From Clostridiales bacterium (GTDB lineage: Bacteria > Bacillota > Clostridia > Oscillospirales > Acutalibacteraceae), in contig DXYG01000059.1 of NCBI GenBank assembly GCA_019415925.1, positions 1 through 16,365 of the forward strand: a stretch of 16,365 nt of DNA. Direction: 5' to 3'. A program made the translations under genes and the position numbers. Each line of letters starts with the position of its first letter. Position 1 is the stretch's first letter. Positions 1 through 7,682 of the stretch are shown piece by piece. The notes under the pieces are model-generated. The model was not told where the DNA came from and ran no database searches. It worked only from the letters and a program-made list of their open reading frames with translations.

Positions 1-1114
1 ACAGCTTTTTATATTTTTCGTAAAATTGTGTATATGTACCGTTGTCAAGCTGTTCTCTTATTACTTCCATTAAATTATTGTAAAAATAAAGATTGTGCAG
101 TACCGCAAGACGCATACCGAGCATTTCACCGCTTTTAAGAAGGTGCCTTATATATGCTCTTGAAAAGTTCTGACAAACGGGACAGTCACAGCTTTCATCA
201 ATCGGACTTTCATCAGTTTCATACTTAGCGTTGTTAAGATTTCTGACGCCCTGCCAAGTGAAAAGCTGACCGTGTCTTGCGTTTCTGCTCGGCATAACGC
301 AGTCAAACAAATCAATACCTCTTGCGACGCTTTCAAGAATATTTACAGGAGTACCTACGCCCATAAGGTAACGGATTTTGTCATTTGGAGCAAAAGGCTC
401 AACAGTTTCTATAATTTCATACATTGTTTCAGCAGGCTCACCAACGGCGAGTCCTCCGATTGCGTAGCCGTCAAGATTCAGCTCGGCAATTTCTTTCATA
501 TGCTCAACTCGTAAATCCTTGAAGATTCCGCCCTGATTAATTGCAAAAAGCATCTGTTGTTTATTAATCGTATCGTCAAGACTGTTAAGCCTGTCCATTT
601 CGGAAATGCATCTTTTAAGCCACCTTGTAGTTCGTGCAACGCTATTTTTAGTGTAATCATACGGAGAAGGGTTTTCAACACATTCATCAAAAGCCATAGC
701 AATTGTTGAGCCGAGATTTGACTGTATTCTCATACTCTCCTCAGGCCCCATAAAAATCTTTCTGCCGTCAACGTGTGAATTAAAGTAAACGCCTTCTTCT
801 TTGATATTGCGTAATTTCGCAAGCGAGAAAACCTGAAAACCGCCGCTGTCGGTAAGAATAGGACCGTCCCAGCGTGTAAATTTGTGAAGTCCTCCAAGCT
901 GTTTAACCTTGCAATCACCCGGCCTTAAATGCAGGTGATAGGTGTTGCAAAGCTGAACCTGACATTTTATATTTTTTAAATCGATTGCAGATACAGCACC
1001 CTTTATAGCACCGCAGGTTGCAACATTCATAAACGCAGGAGTCTGAATTGTGCCGTGAGGTGTAACAAACTCACCTCTGCGTGCATTTCCTTCTTTTTTA
1101 ATAAGCTTAAACAT
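1..1114 (-). CDS. tgt: tRNA-guanine transglycosylase (queuine/preQ1 exchange), partial at window edge
   Basis: This enzyme swaps guanine-34 of GUN-anticodon tRNAs for the queuosine precursor preQ1. I translated it by hand from the minus strand: 371 codons are open from the ATG at 1114 to base 2, with no stop before the edge. Bacterial family members are about 375-385 residues, so only a few C-terminal residues are missing. The first catalytic aspartate lies in TDSGGFQVF (Asp89) and the nucleophile in LFDCVMPSRNARHG (Asp271). The zinc site is CDCPVC (Cys309, Cys311, Cys314) plus His340 in LHNLYFYNNLM. The binding-pocket segment GGLAVGEP is near residue 220. The start is fixed by AGGAGG 4-5 bases upstream, which overlaps the queA stop; only 8 bases separate the genes, so they are surely co-transcribed and probably coupled. 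All catalytic and zinc residues are intact. Confidence 0.96.
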   Translation of the reverse strand, partial: MFKLIKKEGNARRGEFVTPHGTIQTPAFMNVATCGAIKGAVSAIDLKNIKCQVQLCNTYHLHLRPGDCKVKQLGGLHKFTRWDGPILTDSGGFQVFSLAKLRNIKEEGVYFNSHVDGRKIFMGPEESMRIQSNLGSTIAMAFDECVENPSPYDYTKNSVARTTRWLKRCISEMDRLNSLDDTINKQQMLFAINQGGIFKDLRVEHMKEIAELNLDGYAIGGLAVGEPAETMYEIIETVEPFAPNDKIRYLMGVGTPVNILESVARGIDLFDCVMPSRNARHGQLFTWQGVRNLNNAKYETDESPIDESCDCPVCQNFSRAYIRHLLKSGEMLGMRLAVLHNLYFYNNLMEVIREQLDNGTYTQFYEKYKKL

Positions 1115-1122
1115 ATGTCCTC

Positions 1123-2148
1123 CTATGAAATGAACATTGCGTCGCCGAACGAGAAGAATCTGTATTTTTCTTCAACGGCAACCTTATATGCGTTCATAAT
1201 GTTATCGTAGCCTGCAAAGGCAGAAACAAGCATAATAAGTGTGCTTTCGGGCAGGTGAAAGTTTGTGATAAGTCCGTCAAGAACCTTGAATTTATATCCC
1301 GGATAAATAAAAATATCCGTAAATCCGTCGCAGGGCTTGATTTCACCGTAAAAGCTTGCCACGCTTTCAAGAGTACGGCAAGATGTAGTTCCGACTGCAA
1401 TTACTCTTTTGCCTTTTTTCTTTGTTTCATTAATAAGATTAGCAGTTTCTTCGGGAATTTCGTAATGCTCGCTGTGCATTTTGTGCTTTGTAACATCATC
1501 AACCTTAACAGGTCTGAATGTTCCCAGACCTACGTGAAGCGTTACATATGCAATATTAACTCCCTTTGCTTTGATTCTTTCCATAAGCTCATTCGTAAAG
1601 TGAAGACCTGCCGTCGGAGCAGCCGCAGAGCCTAATTCGTGACTGTAAACCGTCTGATACCTTTCTTTGTCCTTAAGTTCCTCGGTAATGTAGGGAGGGA
1701 GAGGCATCTGACCGATTCTGTCAAGTGCGGCAAAGAAATTATCTTCACATTCAAAGTCAACAATTCTGTTGCCGTCGTCCTTAACTTCAACAACAGTTGC
1801 AGTCATTATTCCGTTGCCAAAGCTGAATTTTGCACCCTCACGTGCTTTTTTACCGGGTTTGCAAAGTGTTTCCCACTTGTTGCCGCTTACTTGCTTTAAA
1901 AGCAAAAATTCAACTCTTGCGCCTGTTTCGTCCTTAATTCCGTAAATTCTTGCAGGCAAAACACGTGAATCGTTGCAAACAAGCAAATCACCGGGATTAA
2001 GATAATCAATTATGTCGTAAAAATGCTTGTGTTCAATGCTTCCGCTTTCTCTTCCGAGAACGAGAAGTCTTGAACTGTCCCTCGGTTCAAGCGGAGTCTG
2101 GGCAATAAGCTCCTTTGGTAAATCATAGTAAAAGTCACTTGTTTTCAT
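1123..2148 (-). CDS. queA: S-adenosylmethionine:tRNA ribosyltransferase-isomerase
   Basis: QueA moves the ribosyl part of S-adenosylmethionine onto preQ1-modified tRNA to give epoxyqueuosine, the step after Tgt. The protein has 341 residues, the usual family length. Family signatures are intact: DFYYDLPKELIAQ at the N-terminus, LLVCNDSRVLPARI near 55-68, GSAAAPTAGLHFT at 173-185, YVTLHVGLGTFRPV at 201-214, AVGTTSCRTLESV at 251-263 and LITNFHLPESTL at 293-304. The ATG at 2148 is preceded by GAGG about 5 bases upstream. It is the first gene of the leftward queA-tgt pair and is divergent from asd. I could not assign a convincing minus-strand promoter in the 211-base gap. Confidence 0.97.
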   Translation of the reverse strand: MKTSDFYYDLPKELIAQTPLEPRDSSRLLVLGRESGSIEHKHFYDIIDYLNPGDLLVCNDSRVLPARIYGIKDETGARVEFLLLKQVSGNKWETLCKPGKKAREGAKFSFGNGIMTATVVEVKDDGNRIVDFECEDNFFAALDRIGQMPLPPYITEELKDKERYQTVYSHELGSAAAPTAGLHFTNELMERIKAKGVNIAYVTLHVGLGTFRPVKVDDVTKHKMHSEHYEIPEETANLINETKKKGKRVIAVGTTSCRTLESVASFYGEIKPCDGFTDIFIYPGYKFKVLDGLITNFHLPESTLIMLVSAFAGYDNIMNAYKVAVEEKYRFFSFGDAMFIS

Positions 2149-2200
2149 TATATCCTCACTTCGTACAATAAAATTTCTTTAATTCATAGCAGTAAAATAA

Positions 2201-2229
2201 TTGACAATGACTGCGTAAAATGGTATATT
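2201..2229 (+). promoter_or_regulatory. Sigma-A-type promoter of the asd-dapA-dapB operon
   Basis: There is a perfect -35 TTGACA at 2201-2206, a 17-base spacer, and a -10 TATATT at 2224-2229. It points rightwards and would start RNA near 2236, giving a leader of about 120 bases before asd. The leader contains a small hairpin (GTGTT 2270-2274 with AACAC 2278-2282) that competes with a longer-range pairing (AGTGTG 2247-2252 with CACACT 2280-2285). I see no T-box or lysine riboswitch consensus in it. A second TATAAT at 2291 lacks a clear -35. Confidence 0.7.
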
Positions 2230-2359
2230 ATAATTTAATAATGGGTAGTGTGGCTGTTCGTTTGATGCGGTGTTTTTAACACACTGTTTCTATAATATAA
2301 TATTTAATCGAATAAGGCAACTGCTTTTTTTAAAATTTGTTTAATTCGGAGGAATTATT

Positions 2360-3445
2360 GTGAAAAAGTACAAAGTTGGTATTATCGGAGCTACGGGTAT
2401 GGTAGGTCAGCGTTTTGCACTGCTGCTCGAAAATCACCCTTGGTTTGAGGTTACTGCACTTGCAGCAAGCGCCAGAAGCGCAGGAAAAACATATGGCGAA
2501 ACTGTTGAAGGCAGATGGCATATGACTGCCGAGCTCCCTGAAAAATATAAAGATATGGTTATTCTCAATGCAGAAAATGTTGAAGAGGTTGCATCAAAGG
2601 TTGACTTCTGCTTCTGTGCAGTTAATATGAAAAAAGACGAAATCAGAGCTCTTGAGGAAAAATATGCAAAAGCCGAGTGCCCGATTGTTTCAAATAACTC
2701 TGCTCATCGTTTCACAGAGGACGTACCTATGGTAATTCCCGAAATCAACGCAGACCATATTAAAATTATTGAAGCACAGAGAAAACGCCTCGGAACAAAA
2801 AGAGGTTTTGTTGCAGTTAAGTCAAACTGCTCACTTCAGAGCTACGTTCCTGCAATCAACCCCTTAAAGGAGCTTGGCGTTAACAAGGTGCTTGCTTGCA
2901 CATATCAGGCGATTTCCGGTGCAGGCAAAACCTTCAAGACATGGCCTGAAATGATAGATAACGTAATCCCGTACATCGGCGGCGAGGAAGAAAAATCCGA
3001 AAAAGAGCCGCTTAAAATCTGGGGACATATCGAGGGTGACAAAATTGTCAACACAGATGACATCGCTATCACATCACAGTGTATTCGTGTTCCCGTTTCC
3101 GACGGTCACACAGCCGCTGTGTTTATGTCTTTCAAAGACGACGTAAAGAAACCCTCTGTTGATGAGATTATTAATATCTGGGAAAACTATAAGGGAAGAG
3201 CACAGGAGCTTGAGCTTCCCAGCGCTCCCAAGCAGTTCTTACATTACTTCACTGAGCCTGACCGTCCTCAGATTAAGTCCGAGAGAAACCTTGAAAACGG
3301 TATGGCTGTTTCTGTGGGCAGACTCAGAGAAGATACACAGTACGATTATAAATTTGTATGTATGTCACACAACACATTAAGAGGCGCAGCAGGCGGCGCA
3401 GTTCTTCTTGCCGAGCTCCTCTGCGCTGAAGGCTATATGGATTAA
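2360..3445 (+). CDS. asd: Aspartate-semialdehyde dehydrogenase, archaeal/fungal-type branch
   Basis: This NADP-dependent enzyme reduces aspartyl phosphate to aspartate semialdehyde, the branch-point precursor of diaminopimelate, lysine, threonine and methionine. It has 361 residues. The nucleotide-binding GIIGATGMVGQRF is at residues 8-20, SNNSAHRF at 111-118, the nucleophile Cys157 in KSNCSLQSY, AISGAG at 184-189, and substrate/acid-base residues Arg243 and His250 in CIRVPVSDGHTAAVF. The SNCSLQ context and the length fit the archaeal/eukaryotic-type branch rather than the E. coli type. Translation starts at GTG 2360, with GGAGG at 2348-2352 seven bases upstream. It is first in the asd-dapA-dapB operon and lies 15 bases before dapA. 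Confidence 0.95.
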   Translation: MKKYKVGIIGATGMVGQRFALLLENHPWFEVTALAASARSAGKTYGETVEGRWHMTAELPEKYKDMVILNAENVEEVASKVDFCFCAVNMKKDEIRALEEKYAKAECPIVSNNSAHRFTEDVPMVIPEINADHIKIIEAQRKRLGTKRGFVAVKSNCSLQSYVPAINPLKELGVNKVLACTYQAISGAGKTFKTWPEMIDNVIPYIGGEEEKSEKEPLKIWGHIEGDKIVNTDDIAITSQCIRVPVSDGHTAAVFMSFKDDVKKPSVDEIINIWENYKGRAQELELPSAPKQFLHYFTEPDRPQIKSERNLENGMAVSVGRLREDTQYDYKFVCMSHNTLRGAAGGAVLLAELLCAEGYMD

Positions 3446-3460
3446 TTACGGAGGTAAACT

Positions 3461-4363
3461 ATGGCTAACCACATTTTCACCGGTTCAGGCGTTGCTATTA
3501 TTACGCCTATGAAGTCTGACGGAAGCGTAAACTATGATGTTCTCGGACAGCTTCTTGAGTTTCATGTTGAAAACGGTACTGACGCTATTATCGCCTGCGG
3601 TACTACGGGTGAAGCAGCTACTCTTTCGGAGAAGGAGCATTGTGAGGTGCTTTCGTTTGTAGCTGAAAAGATTAACGGAAGAATTCCTGTTATTGCAGGT
3701 ACAGGCAGCAACGACACATCAACAGCAGTTATGCTTTCAAAGTCAGCAGAAAAGACAGGAGCTGACGCACTCCTTTGCGTAACTCCATACTATAACAAGA
3801 CATCACAGGCAGGTCTTGTAAAGCATTTTAATGTAATTGCAGATTCTGTAGATTTGCCGATTATTCTTTATAATGTTCCGTCAAGAACAGGCTGCAACAT
3901 TCAGCCTAAGACATATCAGGAGCTTTGCAAGCACGAGAGAATCGTTGCCGCAAAGGAAGCAAGCGGCAATATTTCACAGGTTGCATTAATCCGTTCACTT
4001 TGCGGAGATAAGCTCGATATTTATTCAGGTAATGACGACCAGACAGTTCCGTTTATGTCACTCGGAGCACTCGGAGTAATTTCTGTTTTTGCAAATATCT
4101 GTCCTTCCGAGATGCACAAAATTTGTCAGCTTTGCCTTGAAAATAACTTTGCTGAGGCTCAGAAGCTTCATTTCCATTACCTTGAGCTTATGAACGCATT
4201 GTTCAGCGATGTTAATCCTATTCCGATTAAGACAGCTATGAATCTTTTCGGATATGATGCAGGCGAGTGCAGACTGCCGCTCGTTCCTATGAGTGTTGCG
4301 GGTTATCACGATCTTAAGGATTGTCTTGCAAAGTATGATTTACTCGGCAAGCACGCTAAATAA
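3461..4363 (+). CDS. dapA: 4-hydroxy-tetrahydrodipicolinate synthase
   Basis: DapA condenses pyruvate with aspartate semialdehyde, the committed step towards meso-diaminopimelate and lysine. It is a 300-residue TIM-barrel enzyme of the class I aldolase superfamily. CGTTGEAATLS (residues 46-56) binds pyruvate through Thr48 and Thr49. The catalytic triad is Thr49, Tyr111 and Tyr137, the last two in PYYNKTSQ and LYNVPSRTG. Lys165 in AAKEASGN forms the Schiff base, and Arg142 is the entrance arginine. GGAGGT precedes the ATG closely. It takes the product of the upstream asd gene and feeds the downstream dapB gene. Confidence 0.98.
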   Translation: MANHIFTGSGVAIITPMKSDGSVNYDVLGQLLEFHVENGTDAIIACGTTGEAATLSEKEHCEVLSFVAEKINGRIPVIAGTGSNDTSTAVMLSKSAEKTGADALLCVTPYYNKTSQAGLVKHFNVIADSVDLPIILYNVPSRTGCNIQPKTYQELCKHERIVAAKEASGNISQVALIRSLCGDKLDIYSGNDDQTVPFMSLGALGVISVFANICPSEMHKICQLCLENNFAEAQKLHFHYLELMNALFSDVNPIPIKTAMNLFGYDAGECRLPLVPMSVAGYHDLKDCLAKYDLLGKHAK

Positions 4364-4384
4364 TTAATAAATTTTTATATTGTG

Positions 4385-4409
4385 ATACCGCACACGCTCT
4401 GTGCGGTAT
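4385..4409 (+). other. Strong hairpin between dapA and dapB
   Basis: A perfect 10-base stem (ATACCGCACA 4385-4394 with TGTGCGGTAT 4400-4409) encloses a 5-base CGCTC loop. No U-tract follows (the next bases are tgctttactt), so it is not a classical intrinsic terminator. In a co-transcribed dapA-dapB message it could be an RNA-processing or 3'-stabilising element, or a weak attenuator. Its function is inferred; the structure is directly visible. Confidence 0.6.
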
Positions 4410-4434
4410 TGCTTTACTTAAAGGGGAAGTAAAA

Positions 4435-5199
4435 ATGGTAAATATCGGAATTGTCGGATGTAACGGCAAAATGGGACACTTTGTAGCAGATGCAGTATCG
4501 CAGAATCCTGAAACTAAAGCACTTTTCGGAGTTGACGCTTTCGGAGAGAACACATATGATTTTCCTGTTTTCAAGACCTTTAGCGAGATTAATGAAAAGC
4601 CCGATGCAATTATCGATTTTTCAAATCCGGCTGTTCTTGACGATATGCTCGGATATGCTCTTGAAAACTCCGTACCATGCGTTATCTGCACTACGGGTTA
4701 TTCATCGGAGCAGGTTGAAAAAATAAAGTCAGCCGCTGATAAAATCGCAGTTTTCTATTCGGGAAATATGTCGCTGGGCATCAATCTTCTTATAGAGCTT
4801 ACAAAAGAAGCCGCAAAGGTGCTTGGCAACAGCTTTGATATTGAAATTGTTGAAAAGCATCATAATCTTAAGCTTGACGCTCCGAGCGGTACAGCACTTA
4901 TGATAGCCGACGGAATCTCTGATGTTCTTGATGAAGAACCGCAGTATGTTTATGACAGACATTCCTACAGGAAAAAGCGTTCAAAGAATGAAATCGGTAT
5001 TCATTCAGTAAGAGGCGGCACTATTGTAGGCGAGCATGAGGTTATTTTCGCAGGTCACGACGAGGTAATCACCGTTTCGCATCAGGCACAGTCAAAAGAA
5101 GTTTTTGCTGTCGGCGCAGTAAATGCAGCTGCATTTCTTGCTTCTCAGAAGGCTGGAATGTATAATATGGGAAATCTTTTAAGCGATAAAATGAATTGA
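4435..5199 (+). CDS. dapB: 4-hydroxy-tetrahydrodipicolinate reductase
   Basis: DapB reduces the DapA product with NAD(P)H to tetrahydrodipicolinate. The protein has 254 residues, near the family norm. The Rossmann motif GCNGKMG lies at residues 8-14. The signature KHHNLKLDAPSGTAL (141-155) contains the catalytic His142/His143, Lys146 and the substrate loop. IHSVRGGTIVGEHEV (189-203) and IFAGHDEVITVSHQA complete the family pattern. The ATG at 4435 follows AAAGGGGAAG. No dapL, dapD or dapF gene follows, so the later pathway steps are encoded elsewhere. Confidence 0.97.
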   Translation: MVNIGIVGCNGKMGHFVADAVSQNPETKALFGVDAFGENTYDFPVFKTFSEINEKPDAIIDFSNPAVLDDMLGYALENSVPCVICTTGYSSEQVEKIKSAADKIAVFYSGNMSLGINLLIELTKEAAKVLGNSFDIEIVEKHHNLKLDAPSGTALMIADGISDVLDEEPQYVYDRHSYRKKRSKNEIGIHSVRGGTIVGEHEVIFAGHDEVITVSHQAQSKEVFAVGAVNAAAFLASQKAGMYNMGNLLSDKMN

Positions 5200-5204
5200 A
5201 TTTT

Positions 5205-5232
5205 GCGGCACGTTTTCGTGCCGCTTATTTTT
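5205..5232 (+). terminator. Intrinsic terminator after dapB
   Basis: GCGGCACG (5205-5212) pairs perfectly with CGTGCCGC (5217-5224) across a TTTT loop and is followed by TTATTTTT. This ends the asd-dapA-dapB operon six bases after the dapB stop. Confidence 0.9.
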
Positions 5233-5261
5233 GTACCATTCTTATGTTATTTTTCATAGTA

Positions 5262-5267
5262 TATAAT
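5262..5267 (+). promoter_or_regulatory. Candidate -10 element for the DUF3343 gene
   Basis: A perfect TATAAT lies about 40 bases before the DUF3343 start and just after the dapB terminator, where a new promoter is expected. At the ideal distance the -35 reads TTCTTA (5239-5244), a poor match, so only the -10 is called. Confidence 0.4.
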
Positions 5268-5308
5268 AAAAAGCATAATATCTTATGCATATAATAAAGG
5301 TGAAAATA

Positions 5309-5536
5309 ATGGAAAATAACTTAATAATGTTTAATTCGGTAACGCTTGCTATGAGAGCAAGAGAAATATTAGGAAAAAACAATGTATTCAGCAGACTTAT
5401 ACGAACACCTATGAATCTGAAAAATAGGTCGTGCGGATACAGTCTTTTTGTAAAAAGTGATTTTGCAAAAGCTATAGAAATTCTTTCAAGGAACGGTATA
5501 GCCTATATAGGAACGGCTGCCGTTGATGCAGAATGA
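5309..5536 (+). CDS. DUF3343 small protein, putative sulfur/selenium carrier
   Basis: This 75-residue protein resembles the DUF3343 family, which is often annotated as Se/S-carrier-like. Its features are an N-terminal beta-strand with a conserved helix (FNSVTLAMRAREIL), a central RLIRTPMNL strand, and one cysteine (Cys42) in NRSCGYSLFV, followed by a helix and C-terminal strand. An in-frame ATG at 5285 exists, but AAGGTG at 5297-5302 sits correctly only for the ATG at 5309. The stop overlaps the start of the cysteine desulfurase gene (ATGA), so the two are translationally coupled. From the pairing I infer that Cys42 receives sulfur, or possibly selenium, from the desulfurase. That role is not established from sequence alone. 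Confidence 0.75.
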   Translation: MENNLIMFNSVTLAMRAREILGKNNVFSRLIRTPMNLKNRSCGYSLFVKSDFAKAIEILSRNGIAYIGTAAVDAE

Positions 5537-6708
5537 TTTATTTTGATAACGGAGCAACAACCTTTCCAAAACCACGTGCCGTAGTGAATGCTGTTGACAG
5601 AGCAATGCGGTATTACGGAGCAAATCCCGGCAGAAGCGGTCACAATATGTCGCTTAAAGCGTCAGAAATTATGTATGATTGCCGCAAAAATGCCGCAAAG
5701 CTTTTTAATGCTGACTCACCCGAAAAAATAATATTTGCTTGTAATTGTACAGCTGCTCTGAATTATGTGATAAAGGGTGTATTAAAAGAGGGCGACCACG
5801 CTGTTATTTCTTCACTTGAGCATAACGCCGTCCTGCGTCCGCTTGAAAATCTGAAGGAAAACGGGGTGGAGTATTCAATAGCCGATTATTCACCCGACGA
5901 TGAAGAAACCATAAATAATTTCAGAAATGCAATAAAGCCGAATACTAAGCTTGTAATCTGCACTCACGCATCAAATGTTTTCGGAGTAAGACTTCCTGTT
6001 GAGCGAATAGCGGCTTTATGCAGAATACACGGCGTTTTATTTTGCGTAGATGCAGCACAGACAGCCGGTGTAGTGCCGATTTCGCTAAAAGACAGTTGTA
6101 TTGATTATCTCTGCACGGCAGGGCATAAAGGTCTTTACGGACCTATGGGAACGGGTATACTTGCAATTAACTCGGAAACTTTGCCTGAAAGTCTTATTCA
6201 GGGAGGTACAGGCAGTTTTTCATCCGACAGAAAACAGCCTGCAATACTGCCAGACAGATACGAAAGCGGAACTCCGAATCTTCCCGGGATTGCAGGACTT
6301 AACGAAGGAATAAAATTTGTGATGAAAAAAACCGAACGTGGTATTGAGAGGCAAGAATCAAGACTTGCTGTCCGTTTGTACAATAAATTAAAGAATATTC
6401 CGGGTGTCGTACTCTACACCGATTCTCCCGAAACACACAGATGCGTTCCTGTAATTTCTTTTAATATTGAAGGACTTGACAGCGAAGAAACGGCTGAAAT
6501 TCTCGACAAGCGCTTCAATATTGCCGTCAGGGCAGGACTTCATTGCGCACCCCTTGCGCACGAATTTTTCGGTACAAATGATACCGGTACTGTGAGAGCC
6601 GTTTTATCGGTTTTTTCAACCTGCGAACAGGCTGATTATTTTGCTTCGTCAATAAGAACAATAAATAAATTCAAAAAAGAATTAAAAAAGGTTGCAATTG
6701 ATATTTAA
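5533..6708 (+). CDS. PLP-dependent cysteine desulfurase family protein (class V aminotransferase fold)
   Basis: It probably removes sulfur (or selenium) from cysteine or selenocysteine as an enzyme-bound persulfide. The 391-residue protein opens with MIYFDNGATTFPKP, typical of the subgroup found in Firmicutes near DUF3343. His97 (SLEHNAV) stacks on PLP, Asp173 and Gln176 (VDAAQTAG) hold the ring, and Lys199 (TAGHKGLYGPMGTG) forms the Schiff base. The mobile-loop cysteine is Cys338 (RAGLHCAPLAH). The C-terminal GTVRAVLSVFST is a standard signature. No IscU, SufU or ThiI partner is visible here; the only neighbour that could accept sulfur is the DUF3343 protein. Whether it serves Fe-S, thio-tRNA or selenium chemistry cannot be read from the sequence. 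Confidence 0.92.
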   Translation: MIYFDNGATTFPKPRAVVNAVDRAMRYYGANPGRSGHNMSLKASEIMYDCRKNAAKLFNADSPEKIIFACNCTAALNYVIKGVLKEGDHAVISSLEHNAVLRPLENLKENGVEYSIADYSPDDEETINNFRNAIKPNTKLVICTHASNVFGVRLPVERIAALCRIHGVLFCVDAAQTAGVVPISLKDSCIDYLCTAGHKGLYGPMGTGILAINSETLPESLIQGGTGSFSSDRKQPAILPDRYESGTPNLPGIAGLNEGIKFVMKKTERGIERQESRLAVRLYNKLKNIPGVVLYTDSPETHRCVPVISFNIEGLDSEETAEILDKRFNIAVRAGLHCAPLAHEFFGTNDTGTVRAVLSVFSTCEQADYFASSIRTINKFKKELKKVAIDI

Positions 6709-6721
6709 TATGTGTTAAAAT
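6692..6721 (+). promoter_or_regulatory. Candidate promoter for cdaA-cdaR
   Basis: TTGCAA (6692-6697) and TAAAAT (6716-6721) are 18 bases apart at the very end of the desulfurase gene and would start RNA near 6728. The 110-base gap before cdaA also suggests an internal promoter or leader. Both boxes are imperfect and the region is AT-rich, so this is tentative. Confidence 0.35.
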
Positions 6722-6744
6722 AAAAATACAACGTACAAAGATTA

Positions 6745-6782
6745 AGGCGTTTTATTTCTTGACTATCAAATTTAAAACGCCT
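6745..6782 (+). other. Ten-base inverted repeat in the cdaA leader
   Basis: AGGCGTTTTA (6745-6754) and TAAAACGCCT (6773-6782) are perfect inverted repeats separated by 18 bases. The loop contains a smaller hairpin, TTGA/TCAA around CTA (6759-6769). The stem is followed by GTTTTG rather than a long U-tract. It may be a leader RNA hairpin, a weak attenuator between csd and cdaA, or a DNA operator. The repeat is directly visible; its role is inference. Confidence 0.5.
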
Positions 6783-6818
6783 GTTTTGTGCGGCAAAGTC
6801 TTGAGAGGGGGAAACGCA

Positions 6819-7682
6819 ATGGAAATAATCAACAACTTTTTATCGATTTTCAGAACAATTCAAATCAGGGATATTGTTGATATTTTGGCGATTGCGATTT
6901 TGATTTTCGGACTTTTCAAGCTAATCAGGGAAACAAGAGCCGTTCAGCTTTTAAAGGGTATTTTACTTCTTTTATTCGTTTATTTTATTTCTTCTTTGTT
7001 CGGACTTACAATGTTGTCGTCGCTCCTTCAAACCTTTTTTGAAGCATCGGTTGTTATTATTGTAATAATTTTCCAGCCCGAGCTGCGTAAGCTTCTTGAG
7101 CAAATGGGAAGAAATAATACATACAAAAAATATATAAAGATTTTTTCCAAACACAGAAAAAGCGATGAGTGGAAAAAGGCTGTTAAAAAGTCAATTATTG
7201 ACGCTGCCGATACCTCGCTTTTATTTTCACGCTCCAAAACAGGTGCTTTACTTGTGTTTGAACGTGAGATTATGCTTTCCGACATAGCTTCAACAGGCAC
7301 TGTAATAGATGCCGAAACTTCTGTTGCACTTTTCGGAAATATATTTTTCAACAAAGCGCCTCTGCACGACGGAGCCAGCATAATCCGTGACGGTAAACTC
7401 TATGCCGCAGGCTGTATTCTTCCTTTGACTGATAATAAGAATGTAGATATAAATCTCGGAACAAGACACAGAGCTGCTCTCGGTATCAGCGAGCAAAGTG
7501 ACGCTGTTGTTCTCGTTGTCAGCGAGGAAACAGGCATTATTTCACTTGCCATAAACGGTGTATTGCTTCGTGACTTTACAAGAGATTCTCTGATTGACAA
7601 GCTTGAAGAGTTTTTGCTTGACGATTATCTTGATGATGACGAGAAGAAAAAAGATAAGAAAAAGGGGAGGTTAAAGAGTTGA
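6819..7682 (+). CDS. cdaA: Diadenylate cyclase, membrane-bound CdaA type
   Basis: CdaA makes the second messenger cyclic di-AMP from two ATP; c-di-AMP controls potassium/osmotic balance and cell-wall homeostasis. I place the start at ATG 6819, preceded by GAGAGGGGG, giving 287 residues. An in-frame TTG at 6759 would add 20 residues but lies inside the leader inverted repeat and has no ribosome binding site. Three hydrophobic segments (about 20-36, 46-62 and 68-85) anchor it in the membrane. A linker then leads to the DAC domain with the catalytic motifs PLHDGAS (DGA at 184-186) and LGTRHRAALG (RHR at 216-218). The C-terminal tail is strongly charged (DDYLDDDEKKKDKKKG). It overlaps cdaR by four bases. 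Confidence 0.95.
   Translation: MEIINNFLSIFRTIQIRDIVDILAIAILIFGLFKLIRETRAVQLLKGILLLLFVYFISSLFGLTMLSSLLQTFFEASVVIIVIIFQPELRKLLEQMGRNNTYKKYIKIFSKHRKSDEWKKAVKKSIIDAADTSLLFSRSKTGALLVFEREIMLSDIASTGTVIDAETSVALFGNIFFNKAPLHDGASIIRDGKLYAAGCILPLTDNKNVDINLGTRHRAALGISEQSDAVVLVVSEETGIISLAINGVLLRDFTRDSLIDKLEEFLLDDYLDDDEKKKDKKKGRLKS

Noticed and set aside
1255..1899. Plus-strand reading frames opposite queA (126 and 86 residues)
   Set aside because: They lie antisense to a fully convincing queA, are cysteine- and serine-rich with no family features, and have no ribosome binding site.
2236..2359. Lysine riboswitch or T-box before asd
   Set aside because: No T-box core (AGGGTGG followed by ACCGCG) and no recognisable lysine-riboswitch consensus; the leader is also short for either.
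6759..6818. Upstream TTG start extending CdaA by 20 residues
   Set aside because: It lies within the leader inverted repeat and has no ribosome binding site, whereas ATG 6819 has GAGAGGGGG at good spacing and gives the usual N-terminus.
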